From: Ypsolopha sequella
Lineage: Eukaryota > Arthropoda > Insecta > Lepidoptera > Ypsolophidae
Assembly: GCA_934047225.1 (NCBI GenBank)
Contig: OW203989.1
Span: 8,531,977 to 8,595,976, forward strand
Direction of reading: 5' to 3'
Length of the DNA: 64,000 nucleotides
Made by a program: the position numbers and the translations under genes. Within the stretch, counting starts at the first letter, position 1; each line of letters begins with the position of its first letter. Under the pieces are notes generated by a model. The model saw only the letters and a list, made by a program, of their open reading frames with translations. It was not told the DNA's origin and did no database searches. Shown in pieces: positions 31,606-42,800 of the stretch.

Positions 31606-34554
31606 TTATGATATTGGCTTCAGTAAATCCTCAGTTTCATCGTAATTAAGTTGTTTTATCCAGGTAATAACAGTCTTTTTACATTCTGTGAATTTTAGTG
31701 AATAAATGTTTAGTAATCTATTTATCTTATTGTATAAGTAAGTTGATCTAGCTGTGAATTGATTTGATGCAAAAGTGGTTTTGATAATAGTTGATTTAAT
31801 TATACATGGGTTTCGTTTACTTTTTAATTTAGGATTAAGTATTAAGTGTTTATGTAATTTTAAGACACACTGTAAAATATATAGTTGCCTCACTGTCAGC
31901 AGATTTGTGTCATTAAAAATACTAGTAGTACTATAGGTTCTTTTTTTAAACATCATCACTTTGAGTATAGATCTTTGACTACGTTCTAGCATAATGAGTT
32001 TAGTTTTGTGTGATCCGCCCCAGATAGGCAAACAGTACAATAATATGGACTGAACCAGTGTTTTGTAGATATAGATGAGCAATTCTTTATCAGCAATGTG
32101 TCTTAGATACATAAAAAGCCAAATGAGTTTTCTAGCACGAGCTGAGACCATGTCGATTTGCTTGTGCCATGTAAGCAGTTGGTCAATGTGGACGCCTAGG
32201 TATTTGGTAGTAGTAACTTTTTCCAGAGATGAACATTTACATTTACTTTCTTCATTTCCATTACACGTGTGTGCAATAAGTTTTATTTGATTATCAGGTT
32301 GTGTTGATTTTAATAGAGAAAAGGTAATGTAATTTGTTTTAGTAATATTTAATGTGAGAAGGTTAGTTTGTAACCAATTTATAACTTGACGAAGACCATC
32401 TTCCGCCAAAGCATACACTTCTGTCCAACTGCTTCCATGAAAGAGCAAAGCTGTGTCATCAGCGTAAGAAAAGACTTTCCCATTTGTTAGTTTGATATTA
32501 GTAATATCATTTATATAAATTAGAAACAGGGTAGGTCCCAAAACACTACCCTGCGGAACACCATACTGGGTGGTGGATTCATCCGTACTGAAGGTACTTT
32601 CGTCTAGTTTGACACGTTGTGTTCTATGTTGAAGATAATCCGAGAGAAGGTCCAGGAAAGTACCACGAATACCTAGCTTCTCAAGTTTTCGTATAAGAAT
32701 GGGGACAGAGACAGTATCGAATGCTTTTTTGAGGTCAAGAAAAATACAAAGAGTTTTTTTTTTATTGTCAAGAAAATTTGTAATGTTTTTAGTTAACTCG
32801 AGGACTGCATCCTCCGTACTTTTTTCTTGTTGAAATCCAAACTGTGATTCAGATATTATATTATAGTTTTTTAAATAGCTCACTAATCTTATATTAATAA
32901 TTTTTTCAAGTATTTTGGATAGTGCTGGAAGAACGGATATGGGCCTGTAATTATCTACATCGTCTCTGTCACCACCCTTATGCACGGGATGAATAATGGA
33001 TTTTTTAAGGGCTAGGGGGAAAATTCCTTGGTTAAAACAGATAATACTTAGGTAATTTATGATAGGAACCAGTTCATTTTTGGCCAGTTTTAAAAATTTC
33101 GTTGGAATATTATCCCAGCCACTGGCTGAATCAGATTTAAGATTAAGCAAAATTGATTCTATTTCACCTGTCGTTGGTTCTATTACGCCAATGGATTGTT
33201 GTTTACAAGGAAGTGAAGCAAGGTACTTATTACAAATTTGGTTTCGATCAGGAGTAATGATTTGTTCAGCGAGCGATTTTCCTACATTTTTAAAATGTTT
33301 GTTAATCATTACAGCAGAATTTAAAGGAGATTTTTTTAGGTTTAGAAGTTCATTATTATTTGTTTTGACTTTATTAAGATTAGTAATGTTTTTAATTGTA
33401 TTCCATAGTAATTTATTATTCTTTTTACTTTTATTTAATTGATCACGCTCGTACTGTCTTTTTAATTTTTTGATCAGATTGTTGCAAAAGTTTCTGTATC
33501 TTCGGTAAGTAATGTTGAGAATTTCATTATTTTGATCTTTTTGTAGTTGTTTTTGTAACCTGTTTCTATTTTTAATGCATTTTACAATACCAGGCGTAAT
33601 CCAAGGTTTTATAATTCGTTTATTACATGATATTTTTAATATTTTTGTATTAGAATTTAGTGATGTCGTGATGAGCTTAATCAGTTTATCAGTCAGAGTA
33701 TTTGGGTCATTAATTTTCACTAGTTCAGATAAGTCATTTTTTCTTAGTGATTCTAGTGCATTAGTATAGTTGATTACAGTTTTTGTTTTATTTTTGGGTT
33801 TTAAGCGTGTTTTTATGTAAATGTTTACGAGAATCATAGAGTGGTCTGTTACAGTCGTTTCAAGTACCGCTATTACTGCCGAGAGATTGTTTGGGTCTAA
33901 ATTAGTGATGACGTGATCTAAGCAACTTTTCAATCTGGTACTAAGTAGATGACCAGGTAGCAGACTATGGCTAGCTAACATATTAAGATACTTATCACTA
34001 CGGTTGTCATTATTTCCTTTCACAATATTTATGTTTAAGTCGCCAGAAATCAATACATTGCTTTTTAAATGTTCAGAGTTGAGGTATAAGTCTAGTGCGG
34101 TAATAAAGTTTGTGATATTGGCATTTGATGGAGACCTATAAATACATATAATAGTTAAATTTGGGACTCTGACCTCTAGGCATGATGCTTCGGATAACAA
34201 AACTTCTTTAACTTTATGCTCTATTGATTGGTTTATATAAACAACGACTCCATCATTTTGTGTCACTTTATTTGTGGTGTAATAGGTACGATAGTTATGT
34301 CTGTTTGGTATAGGTTTGTTTGGATTTAGGCGGCATTCCGTTAAGACAATAATGTCTATATTTTCTTGGAACATGCTTAGATTTACTTCGAAGTCATCTA
34401 TATTTTTATTGATGCTTCTGATATTTTGTGTAACTATAGAATATACTGGTTTTTCTGATGTAAGACGAGAGGACAATTCGTCTATTGAACATTTGAAACT
34501 AATTGTATTTTTAATGTCGTCTAATTCTTCCATTATTTCTTGTTGTAATATCAT
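31606..34554 (-). CDS. LINE ORF2: endonuclease and reverse transcriptase
   Basis: About 982 residues if translation starts at the first in-frame ATG (34554); the frame opens after a TAG about 65 bases further upstream with no earlier ATG. The N-terminal ~230 residues are an APE-type endonuclease (VTQNIRSINKN, DIIVLTECRL, SGDLNINIV, TVTDHSMI), which nicks target DNA. The reverse transcriptase has NYRPISVLP, QFGFQQEKSTEDAV, LDLKKAFDTV, VPQGSVLGPTLF and the catalytic YADDTALLF (about 32440-32466). A Cys-containing C-terminal region follows. No internal stop or frameshift is seen, so the enzyme is potentially functional. It ends with a TAA/TGA just before the 3' UTR. A 350-bp gap separates it from ORF1, so separate initiation or re-initiation is likely. 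Confidence 0.9.
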   Translation of the reverse strand: MILQQEIMEELDDIKNTISFKCSIDELSSRLTSEKPVYSIVTQNIRSINKNIDDFEVNLSMFQENIDIIVLTECRLNPNKPIPNRHNYRTYYTTNKVTQNDGVVVYINQSIEHKVKEVLLSEASCLEVRVPNLTIICIYRSPSNANITNFITALDLYLNSEHLKSNVLISGDLNINIVKGNNDNRSDKYLNMLASHSLLPGHLLSTRLKSCLDHVITNLDPNNLSAVIAVLETTVTDHSMILVNIYIKTRLKPKNKTKTVINYTNALESLRKNDLSELVKINDPNTLTDKLIKLITTSLNSNTKILKISCNKRIIKPWITPGIVKCIKNRNRLQKQLQKDQNNEILNITYRRYRNFCNNLIKKLKRQYERDQLNKSKKNNKLLWNTIKNITNLNKVKTNNNELLNLKKSPLNSAVMINKHFKNVGKSLAEQIITPDRNQICNKYLASLPCKQQSIGVIEPTTGEIESILLNLKSDSASGWDNIPTKFLKLAKNELVPIINYLSIICFNQGIFPLALKKSIIHPVHKGGDRDDVDNYRPISVLPALSKILEKIINIRLVSYLKNYNIISESQFGFQQEKSTEDAVLELTKNITNFLDNKKKTLCIFLDLKKAFDTVSVPILIRKLEKLGIRGTFLDLLSDYLQHRTQRVKLDESTFSTDESTTQYGVPQGSVLGPTLFLIYINDITNIKLTNGKVFSYADDTALLFHGSSWTEVYALAEDGLRQVINWLQTNLLTLNITKTNYITFSLLKSTQPDNQIKLIAHTCNGNEESKCKCSSLEKVTTTKYLGVHIDQLLTWHKQIDMVSARARKLIWLFMYLRHIADKELLIYIYKTLVQSILLYCLPIWGGSHKTKLIMLERSQRSILKVMMFKKRTYSTTSIFNDTNLLTVRQLYILQCVLKLHKHLILNPKLKSKRNPCIIKSTIIKTTFASNQFTARSTYLYNKINRLLNIYSLKFTECKKTVITWIKQLNYDETEDLLKPIS

Positions 34555-34925
34555 ATTGGGAATATGGTTATGCAACCGAGGTTCATTAAAGTCTGTATCT
34601 TTGGGAATATAATTCTATGGCGTACGATTTGTGTGAAAGTCAGTCGAGTGAATGATAGATTTTTGAGCTCATGGTTATAATCAAAATAAAAAGATAAGTG
34701 GATGCTGTACTTGTTGTGTGTTTGAAATAAAATTGGGGTCTGTGTAAATGCCGTGTATACTGAGAATTTAAAATTTGTTGATAATTGTTGTAAGTGATTT
34801 TGTGTGGAGGAATAGTGTGTAGGGTGATATGAGTTTAAATAGCAAAATAATGTTTGTGTTAGTAGGGTAAATATAAAAATTTTTAACTTATAGAAATAAT
34901 AACTAAAGATATCACTAAAGAATAG

Positions 34926-35807
34926 TCATTCGTTCATAATCTGCTGTGCTTGTGTTTCACTTTTTATCCAAATAGACGGTGTGGCATCTTCTTTCTTGAT
35001 GTACACGCGACCATAGGACGTCCAGCAGTACTTGTAGTTCTTAGAACGTTTTATTTCTCTTGCCAAGAAGTGGAGTCTCGCCGCCTTATGTGTTAGGTGA
35101 TCAGCAATGAAGATGGGGGTGTCTGTATTTTTTGTATATCCGAGGTGTTTAGCACATAATCTATCGCCTTTATTTTTATAATTATACATTTTTGCACTCT
35201 TCAAGATTTCATCTTTTGTCAGCATAGAGTTAAATTCGACAACAATAGATTTTTTGTCAGTAGTTCCTTTGGTTTTGTAGATGTCACAGATGTCAGTCTT
35301 TGTTAGGTTAATATTTAGATTTTTTCCGAGATTAGTCACCATATTTATTAACCCTTCTTTGGATTCCTTTGGGTCAATAGGAACATTTTTTATTTCAAAA
35401 GTTTTTTTCTGAATTATCCTCATAGAGACTTCGAGCCTCTCTTCAAGTAGTATGATGAGCTCATCCTTTTTCTTTGACTCTACCTCCAGCTGCTGTATCT
35501 TCTTTTTAAATTCATTGTTTTGTTCTGATAGGTATGCAATAGAGTTCTCAATGTTTGTGTTTGCTATTTTAATTTCCGTTAGTATCGGAAATAGTTTGTT
35601 CATCTGTTCGCTGTTTTGGGTAACCATCGAGTGGAACAGGTTCTTCATCTTATCACGAAAATCAGAAAGGTCTTCACTTATTGTTTTTTCAAGTCTCTTC
35701 CTTTTAGCTCTCACTGTGATGTGATCTTCTTGAGCTGTTGCGTCATAACTGAGTGCACGGAGATCCGGTGCAGAATCAGACTTATCCAATACTGTTGAGG
35801 TATCCAT
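34926..35807 (-). CDS. LINE ORF1: FP25K-like protein
   Basis: A 293-residue protein starting at ATG 35807. Residues ~35-130 are polar and helical with heptad-like spacing (LSEQNNEFKKKIQQLEVE, LLEERLEVSM), a likely coiled coil for multimerisation. The C-terminal half (IFIADHLTHKAARLHFLARE, YKYCWTSYGRVYIKKED) resembles the FP25K-type domain shared by baculovirus few-polyhedra proteins and many lepidopteran LINE ORF1s. No zinc knuckle is present. The role is presumably RNA binding and particle assembly for retrotransposition; that is inferred from position. No stops or frameshifts. Confidence 0.8.
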   Translation of the reverse strand: MDTSTVLDKSDSAPDLRALSYDATAQEDHITVRAKRKRLEKTISEDLSDFRDKMKNLFHSMVTQNSEQMNKLFPILTEIKIANTNIENSIAYLSEQNNEFKKKIQQLEVESKKKDELIILLEERLEVSMRIIQKKTFEIKNVPIDPKESKEGLINMVTNLGKNLNINLTKTDICDIYKTKGTTDKKSIVVEFNSMLTKDEILKSAKMYNYKNKGDRLCAKHLGYTKNTDTPIFIADHLTHKAARLHFLAREIKRSKNYKYCWTSYGRVYIKKEDATPSIWIKSETQAQQIMNE

Positions 35808-36050
35808 AGTAGATCTTCAACGAATCACTTGATTAAGTCTGTAGTTTTTGTGGTTGCACAGTTTTTCTTATCGCCGACTAACTTAGTTGACCTGTTTTAT
35901 TGCACTTGTTATATGTTAATGTGGTTTTACATATACTGGACAATTTGAGCGCAATGAATACAAAAGATATATTTTTACGAAAAGAATTTAAAGATATTAT
36001 TGTAGGCGCTACAAACAAAGCACACGTCTATACGCAATTGCGTCCACGAG

Positions 36051-37014
36051 GGAAGAGGTAATAATAATATAGAAGAGTAAATAATAATATAGTAAATAAC
36101 TCACTAATATCATATTTATTTGGGAAATCTTTACTTACATGAAGTTAAAGAGCTCGTAAAATGCAACAAAAGAAAAATGGTAATTCATTATTTTGGACCT
36201 TCATCATCGCTAAGCCTTGTTTCCTTCATTTGTCTAGTCGGAGAAGGATGAGATAATATTAATAGAATAAGAAGTTACTTTTTAGTAGGAAATAGAAAGT
36301 AAAACAAATAAGCGGTTTTGACTTGACCTTGAATAATCATATCAATGATTTTATATAATTGATTCATAAAGCTCTAATCAATTAAATTTGGTATAAAACA
36401 AAAACCTATGGTTTTTTTTATTTTCAACTTTTTTCATATAAACTGTATTCGTTCATACCTCATGACGTTAATATTACCTATTATAAATATTAGGTCTTTA
36501 CATATGAAATTGCCGAAATTTTCTTACAGATTCATGAGTTCATAATTCCTGTAATTCAATTGCTCGTATTTTAATTATTTGTTTTTTGTTTGAAAGTTGA
36601 TTTCAAGGTTTGACATCTACGTATTCAATTTTGTTTTTATTTTCAGATTGATTTATAAAAGTTAAATCTTCAAAAATAGTTCGCCCTAAATGCCATCCAT
36701 TTCCATGATAAGATTCGTAATAATTATTTTGAGCTGACACTTTTCAAAAATTAAATTAATTTTGCTGTTAGCTTAATGTTGCCTCATTCATACACATAAG
36801 AAACTACATCATTTGGATTTGTCATTCCCAAAAAAATGCAAAAATGTTAGTACTGAAAATTGAGTTTCCTTAGAATTCCTAAATACCTTATATTTAATGT
36901 TATGATAAACCAAAGATAATAGAATATGGTAGACTTCAAATTAAGTCTCCTTATGTAATTTCGATAAAACTTGACGCAAATACAATTACAGAATTTTACA
37001 AATTTGATAAGATA
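36051..37014. other. Intergenic; 3' flank of PTGR1 copy C
   Basis: AT-rich sequence with (taataa) runs next to the LINE. The region near 36900-37014 should be the 3' UTR of copy C. No other gene seen. Confidence 0.4.
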
Positions 37015-38037
37015 TCACAATTTCACAATAGCTTTGCCCACGTTTTCTCCTGCCAACATTCCAACAAATGCATCATAGATGTTGTCGAAACCTTCGGTGA
37101 TATGCTCCCTGGTCTTGATTTTTCCCGCTTTGATCCACTGGATGATCTCCGCAAACGCTTCTGGCCAACGGCTTAACCATCTTAATACTATAAATCCTTC
37201 AATAGTCAACTGTTTGGATACGATATCTGGTTGTATGATTGTTGCCTTGGGCATCTTTGTTGAATCTTCATTGTAGGAACTGATGGATCCACATAGAGAA
37301 ACTCTGCCAAATTCATTCATCTGATTAATAATAATGCTGCTGATTTCACCACCTACGTTATCGAAGTAGCAATCTATTCCTTTTGGCGCAGCTTCCTTTA
37401 GCGCTTTTGCAATGTCCACAGTCTTGTAGTTCAAAGCCTTGTCAAATCCTAAATCGTTTTCCAGCCATTGCACTTTGTCATCTGAGCCAGCTAAGCCGAT
37501 TACTCTGCAACCCTTGATTTTGGCGATTTGACCCACCAGCGATCCAACAGCACCGGCTGCTCCTGTCACTACAACTGTCTCTCCTGCCTTGGGCTTACAT
37601 ATTTCTAGGAATCCCAAGTACGCTGTCGCTCCAGGCATGCCCACAACACCGATACCAAAAGATGGCGACAATCCTCGCAAGTCAGGCAGCTTGTAATGCG
37701 GCTTTGTCTTGTCACAAAACTTGCTTGTTGGGTCTTTGCTTAAAATCGTGTAATCACACCAGCCCGCGTGTGACACAACTCTGCAGCCAACCGGGAAATC
37801 AGGATCCAGAGACTCTTTGACTTGTCCCACTTGGTATCCAAATTGATCGTAGGGTACTGGGAATCTCAAGTTGTAGGCTCGGACGTACGGGTCGATACTA
37901 ATCCATTCGGTCTTCACAAGTACTTCCCCCGCTTTTAGAGGTGGTAGTTCGTATTCTATAACATCGAAGTCGTACCGTTTTGGAACCCCTTTGAAGTGAT
38001 TCTTGACTACGTATTTGCGGGCTTTCGTTTCCTGCAT
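37015..38037 (-). CDS. Ptgr1: Prostaglandin reductase 1-like, copy C
   Basis: A 340-residue zinc-independent MDR reductase, the oldest of the three copies in this window. It starts MQETKARKYVVKNHFKG. The nucleotide-binding core is nearly identical at protein level to copies A and B (VVVTGAAGAVGS, GLAGSDDK, YFDNVGG), while the N-terminal substrate half differs strongly (WISIDPYVRAYNLRF, a six-residue longer loop around SKDPTSKFCDK). At DNA level the core differs at many synonymous sites, so the similarity reflects selection rather than gene conversion. ATG at 38037 is used because a splice acceptor (ctttcag) lies 26 bases upstream at 38063. The coding exon is intronless like its paralogs. It sits 1.8 kb from the end of the neprilysin gene on the same strand. 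Cofactor should be NADPH; the substrate is unknown. Confidence 0.93.
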   Translation of the reverse strand: MQETKARKYVVKNHFKGVPKRYDFDVIEYELPPLKAGEVLVKTEWISIDPYVRAYNLRFPVPYDQFGYQVGQVKESLDPDFPVGCRVVSHAGWCDYTILSKDPTSKFCDKTKPHYKLPDLRGLSPSFGIGVVGMPGATAYLGFLEICKPKAGETVVVTGAAGAVGSLVGQIAKIKGCRVIGLAGSDDKVQWLENDLGFDKALNYKTVDIAKALKEAAPKGIDCYFDNVGGEISSIIINQMNEFGRVSLCGSISSYNEDSTKMPKATIIQPDIVSKQLTIEGFIVLRWLSRWPEAFAEIIQWIKAGKIKTREHITEGFDNIYDAFVGMLAGENVGKAIVKL

Positions 38038-38187
38038 TTTTTAGCTGTGATGTGAGCAGAATTCTGAAAGAAACTGCTGTTTAATGATTAGTAGATTTTT
38101 GCGCATGATAATAAATTGATATAGAAACAGAAGTCGGATTACGAACAAAAATTTATGATCATGCATAATGATAAACACTTGAAAGTG

Positions 38188-38851
38188 GGGTTACCATTTG
38201 TATGTCCGCATTTTTGGTCTTCCACCTGACTTTGTCCGGCTTTAAAAATGTTCCTGACTTTTAACTCAGATGGAAAAATTTGTATGAATGTTTAGTTTTA
38301 GCATTCAATTGCTTAAAATAAAAACGATACTTATATTTTTATTTTGAGCAATTGAATCCTCAATCAGCCCTCAATCTTTATTAAACTACATACATTTTTA
38401 ACTAAACAGTCGCTAGTGTGCGGGGACAAGTTTGGGGGCGAACCCCCGTACGCACCCCTCCCCGCATCCACGTACGCTGCGCGTGGAATTTATTATTGGC
38501 ATGTATTTACTTGGTGTTAAGATGAAGTTGCGGAAGCCAGAAACTGGCTATAGTACTCATCCATACGGCTTTTACTATGGAACCAAACCTCGAATCGCAA
38601 AAAACAATCTGCTGTTCCATAGAAAAGTTAGGTACTAAGGTTAGGTACGGCGGTTGCGGAACTACGTTCCTACCAACCGGCTCTCTTCTGCGTTGAAGAA
38701 TTTCTGATGGTAAATTTAGTGTGCAAAATAGTGTTTTTGATGTACAAATAAAAATTTCCCTATATGATTTTATTTTGTGTCTAAAATGCCCGGACTTTTT
38801 GTTTTGTCCGGCTTTATGTCGGTTTTTTTTATTTTTAAATGGTAACCCTAT
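38188..38851. mobile_element. hAT-like MITE, GGGTTACCATTT ends
   Basis: Ends gggttaccattt and aaatggtaaccc are inverted, with further tgtccggctttaaaa / ttttgtccggcttta words inside each end. The flanks TTGAAAGT and TTCAAAGT match at 7 of 8 positions, consistent with an 8-bp duplication. A GC-rich patch (38420-38490) lies in the middle. No transposase. Confidence 0.65.
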
Positions 38852-39088
38852 TCAAAGTACTTATAAATGATGTTTATCATATCAAAATCCTAATCACTAC
38901 CTCCTCATTGATATCGCGATACCTACTTAAAGTATTACGAAACGAAATTTAGATATAATAAAATATGATCACAAGCACACTAAAATTTCAACTGCAAATT
39001 ACAAAAAAAATTTAATTTTAGAAAATATATTTTGTTTGATGACCAGCTAAGTAATTGGCTAGTTTCATAAATATATAATTAATATTTT

Positions 39089-39121
<33 letters not shown>

Positions 39122-39700
39122 TAGGCTGTTTAGCTACTCCTCAGATAAATATTTTTATCTGAGAGCTAGGTACTATAGCAAAATTAGCATGGCATAACAA
39201 GTCATTTGTCAAATTGGTTTTTATTTTCTCACATTATAACTCCGATCAGCCGATTTAGCCACCTTGGGTGGATTGATTGCCAAAGTGTATGTCAGGGATG
39301 GAGGGATATTTCCAATTCGCAAATAATAGGTTTTTCTTTTTTTTATTACATTTCGGATTGGTTCGAGTTTGATTGGGACTGGGGCGGGCGTCCCGTGGAA
39401 TACGAGGAACATACGAATCTTTTGCATTTCCCAGCCATGTGGATGTGGATCCGGTAGGAGCCGACGAACAATTAAATCATCAGAAACAAATAGTCCTAAG
39501 GAAAAATCAAAATTTACATACTTTATAATGCAGCTAATATCAGCCTAATACGATGACGTCACTTCCTGTAAATGCTAAAATACCTTGTAAAATCGATTCA
39601 AAGCACAATTTTTTTACCTAAATTAATCTATTTATTCCATAAAACAGACAAAAATATTACATTAAAATTTAAAAACCACCGAATTGCCATGGAAAATCAG
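38852..39700. other. Intergenic with (TA)n
   Basis: A perfect (TA)n run is at about 39096-39121. The rest is AT-rich DNA between PTGR1 copy C and the neprilysin 3' UTR; no supported gene. Confidence 0.4.
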
Positions 39701-39704
39701 ATAT

Positions 39705-39886
39705 TCATTTATTGCATTGTCCAAATACTCGTATCTGTGAAAATATAAACTCGTGTAAAATGCTCTAATCGTTTATGTACAAAAACTGTCTTACAAATGA
39801 CTAAAAGCTTGGGTTAGAAAACGTAAAGACCTACAAATTAGTACTACAATACAAACTTAGATTCCTACTAAATCTAGATATCTAAT
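39705..39886 (-). other. Neprilysin 3' UTR
   Basis: TTTATT (AATAAA on the minus strand) occurs near 39707, about 180 bases after the stop. This stretch is duplicated at about 3857-3990 next to the relic last exon, which supports its being transcribed or at least co-duplicated UTR. Confidence 0.5.
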
Positions 39887-42800
39887 CTACCAGACGGAGC
39901 ACTTTCGTTTAGGGTTCATCGGAGTTCCAGGCGGACATTCGAACTCTCTCGCAAAATCATGGGAATTTGACAGAGTTCCAATGACTCGGAATCTGCCTGG
40001 AGAATGGACGGCTGTCTTCAACTTATTCCGCATCGCTTCTGGTCGCATTGCACCACACCACACCTGTTGAAAATCTCATTTTGAAAAATCGTTCCTAATT
40101 TGTGTTCCTGGGTTAGGTTTTCGTATTATTATTTTTTGGGAACTGGGTTTACCTGGGCAAAGTTGAGGAAGAATAGTTGAGTGTGCGTGTGGTTAAGCCC
40201 AGGTAGAGTTTCACCTTCTACGCCGTTCTTTTTTAGCCAGCGCAGGTACGCTCGAAACGCCTGCTTCACTCCTCCATTGTCTGCAATGTTTTCTCCCTGT
40301 GAAAAGGTTTTTACCATGAAGTTTTGAGAAAACTTTTATACATCATAAAACTATTTGATATATTAGTCTGTTCACAAACCTGCGTATTGACGCCGTCGAG
40401 ACTGATATTGACTTCAGGTACGACGTATTGTGAATACTGGTCAATGAGGCATTGGGCGCGGTGGTGGAAGGCTTCGATGGCCGAGTCGGACCACCAGCGA
40501 TGAAGGTTCCCATTGCAGTCGAATAGGCGTCCCTTGTCATCGAAGCCATGGGTTATTTCGTGACCTATTTGGACAATTTGACAGATTTATAACCGCTATA
40601 TATGTTGACATGTAGCCTGTGCAACCGCACTTTCACAAACAAGATAGGCTACGTAAGTCACATGAGGGCACATGACCGACGCTCTCCACAGCCGCAACAG
40701 TCGTCATGACCGAACTCGGTCGGATGAATCATATGTTGATAAAACAGAGAGACAAATAGATTTTTTTGATTTTTACCAATAACAACTCCGATCCCGCCAT
40801 AGTTCAATGAGCGCGGGAAGTGCCTGTGGTAGAACGGTGGCTGGAGGATTCCGGCTGGAAACATTATCTGGTTCTTGTTGCGACTGTAGTACGCGTTTAC
40901 GACAGCTGGAGCCGTATTCCAAAGGGTTTTGTTGACTGGTTGTCCTATCCTGAAATATGCAATGATAATAATAATAATAATTAAGAAAATACATAAAAAC
41001 ACCAGTGGCTATTTGCTTTCTAAGACTTACCGAGACTGTTCCATCTTTGTCAAATGCTGGAGGATGTTCAAAATATTCTCGAAATACTTATCCGGATGAA
41101 TGATCACTTCTTTGTACCTTTCGTCAAGCTCCGCTTTATTTAAAATAAAATCTGGATAACCAATCCTTAACATCATGGCGTCTACTTTATGTGCTGCCAG
41201 TTTTTTCGTATCAATATCTATCCAATCCGTCATATGAAGAAGTTCTCTAAAGGATTTCTGGATTTCCCGTGTCATGGTGAGTGTGTCGTTTTTGCTCATC
41301 TCATCGAAGTATTTTTGGACGAACATTGATCCTAAAGCCATGCCCATGTTCGAATTAACTTGGGATATACAGTTTTTCCATCTTGGAGGCGCTTGCTCAC
41401 GTCCGAACAAAATGTAATAGAATCTGGAAATTTTCAACAAATGCCAACACCAAGTTTAACAAGTATTATTTCTTTGTACGGAGTCTTTGGTAAACTTACT
41501 GCTGTTTCGCTGATTGAAAACGGTCATCCAGATTATTGACGCGGTGTCTCACAAATCTCCACAGAAGATAGTTGGCAAGAACCTCCGAATCAGTTTCTTT
41601 GATCAACTGGACTAGATTCTGTAATTAATAATATATCAGAATTATGACCACTTTAGCCATTTGTTTCTCTAACCAAGTTGCCAAAAATGCATACAGTAGT
41701 GTAATTTATACCATTTAAATAACGTGCGTAGGAATCTTTGCCAATCTTCAGCAAAGCTCGTATTTTCGCTTTGTATACAACCCATGACAGATTGTGCACG
41801 TCTGATCGGCTATAGACTAAATTAAAAAATAAAATAAAATATTACCCTGATAGTCGTGAGCCTACCGGTAGACGTGGAATTATGGGCAGACTTGTGATTT
41901 GGGTAGGAATGAAGGGTTGGTTAAATGACACAGTTATCGAAGTTGCGCGCCGCTTAAATTGGGCACTGCTGACGGGGTTTCGTCAATCTTCAAATGGTTG
42001 CCATTTTTTAAGTTATCGACCGATTTCTTTGATCTGAGTTTCAAATCTTGTTGACGTTCTGCATAGGATTGGCCGATTTCTGGTTTGAGTTTTTTCACGA
42101 TTTTTAAGACACAGCATTTAAAATTTTCGAGTTTAAATGTTGTTTTTATTTTTTGCAAGAGCTTCTGGTATTCAAAATTTGTGTTATTGAAGAGATTTAG
42201 TTCTAAGAATCGCAACGCACTTCGTATTTTTGCCATCGATCTTGTAGTTTCCGGAATGTTTATGTTTTAGTGGACCAGCTTGGAAATTTTCGGCGCAAAA
42301 ACAGGCTCACGCAGACAAAGCCTAGAGGCGACTGAACCGTACTATGAAATGAATATCATCATCAGAAGACATCTCACACTCCCTGAGTGGGGACGTGGGG
42401 TCTCGGTAGCGGGGCTGTGGCCCCTGACTGAGGTTGCTGCCGCTGCCATTGCATTGTCCACGTGTTTCCCCATCGAGAGTCAGCGGTCGATGGTGACTCC
42501 CAGGTAGTTCACTCTGGCAGTCAGGGGATTTCCTGTCCTTGCATCTTCAGGAGTGGTGAGAGGTTTGACCTCCCCGTGATCAGGGCCTGAGTCTTCCTGA
42601 CGTTCAGCGACAAAAGCCATTTATACAGCCATTCTGCTGTCTAAATGGCGTTTGTCGATGAACGTCGGGAAGACTCAGACGTGCATCTACACCGCTGCGT
42701 GTGGTGCGTTGAACGACGACACGTAATACGAAGAGAGCGAGCTGGGTACTCGCTCCGAGAGGGATGTCATCACTGCAGCGGGAGAAGCAGGCCGGGGAGA

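Larger units (their letters stand above)
30998..36050 (-). mobile_element. LINE (CR1/jockey-type), both ORFs open
   Basis: A non-LTR retrotransposon in minus orientation with ORF1 at 34926-35807 and ORF2 at 31606-34554. On the minus strand the 3' end runs into a short (GTATTT)n-like tail near 30998-31024 rather than poly(A), as in CR1-type elements. The ~600-bp 3' UTR has a (gt)-rich stretch (31150-31210) and (taa)n repeats. The 5' limit is placed near 36050 only because the sequence changes to (aat)n repeats there; I could not find a target-site duplication. With both ORFs uninterrupted it is probably young. Confidence 0.85.

Noticed and set aside
33059..33442. Plus-strand ORF of 127 codons
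   Set aside because: It is the antisense of LINE ORF2, with no domain of its own.
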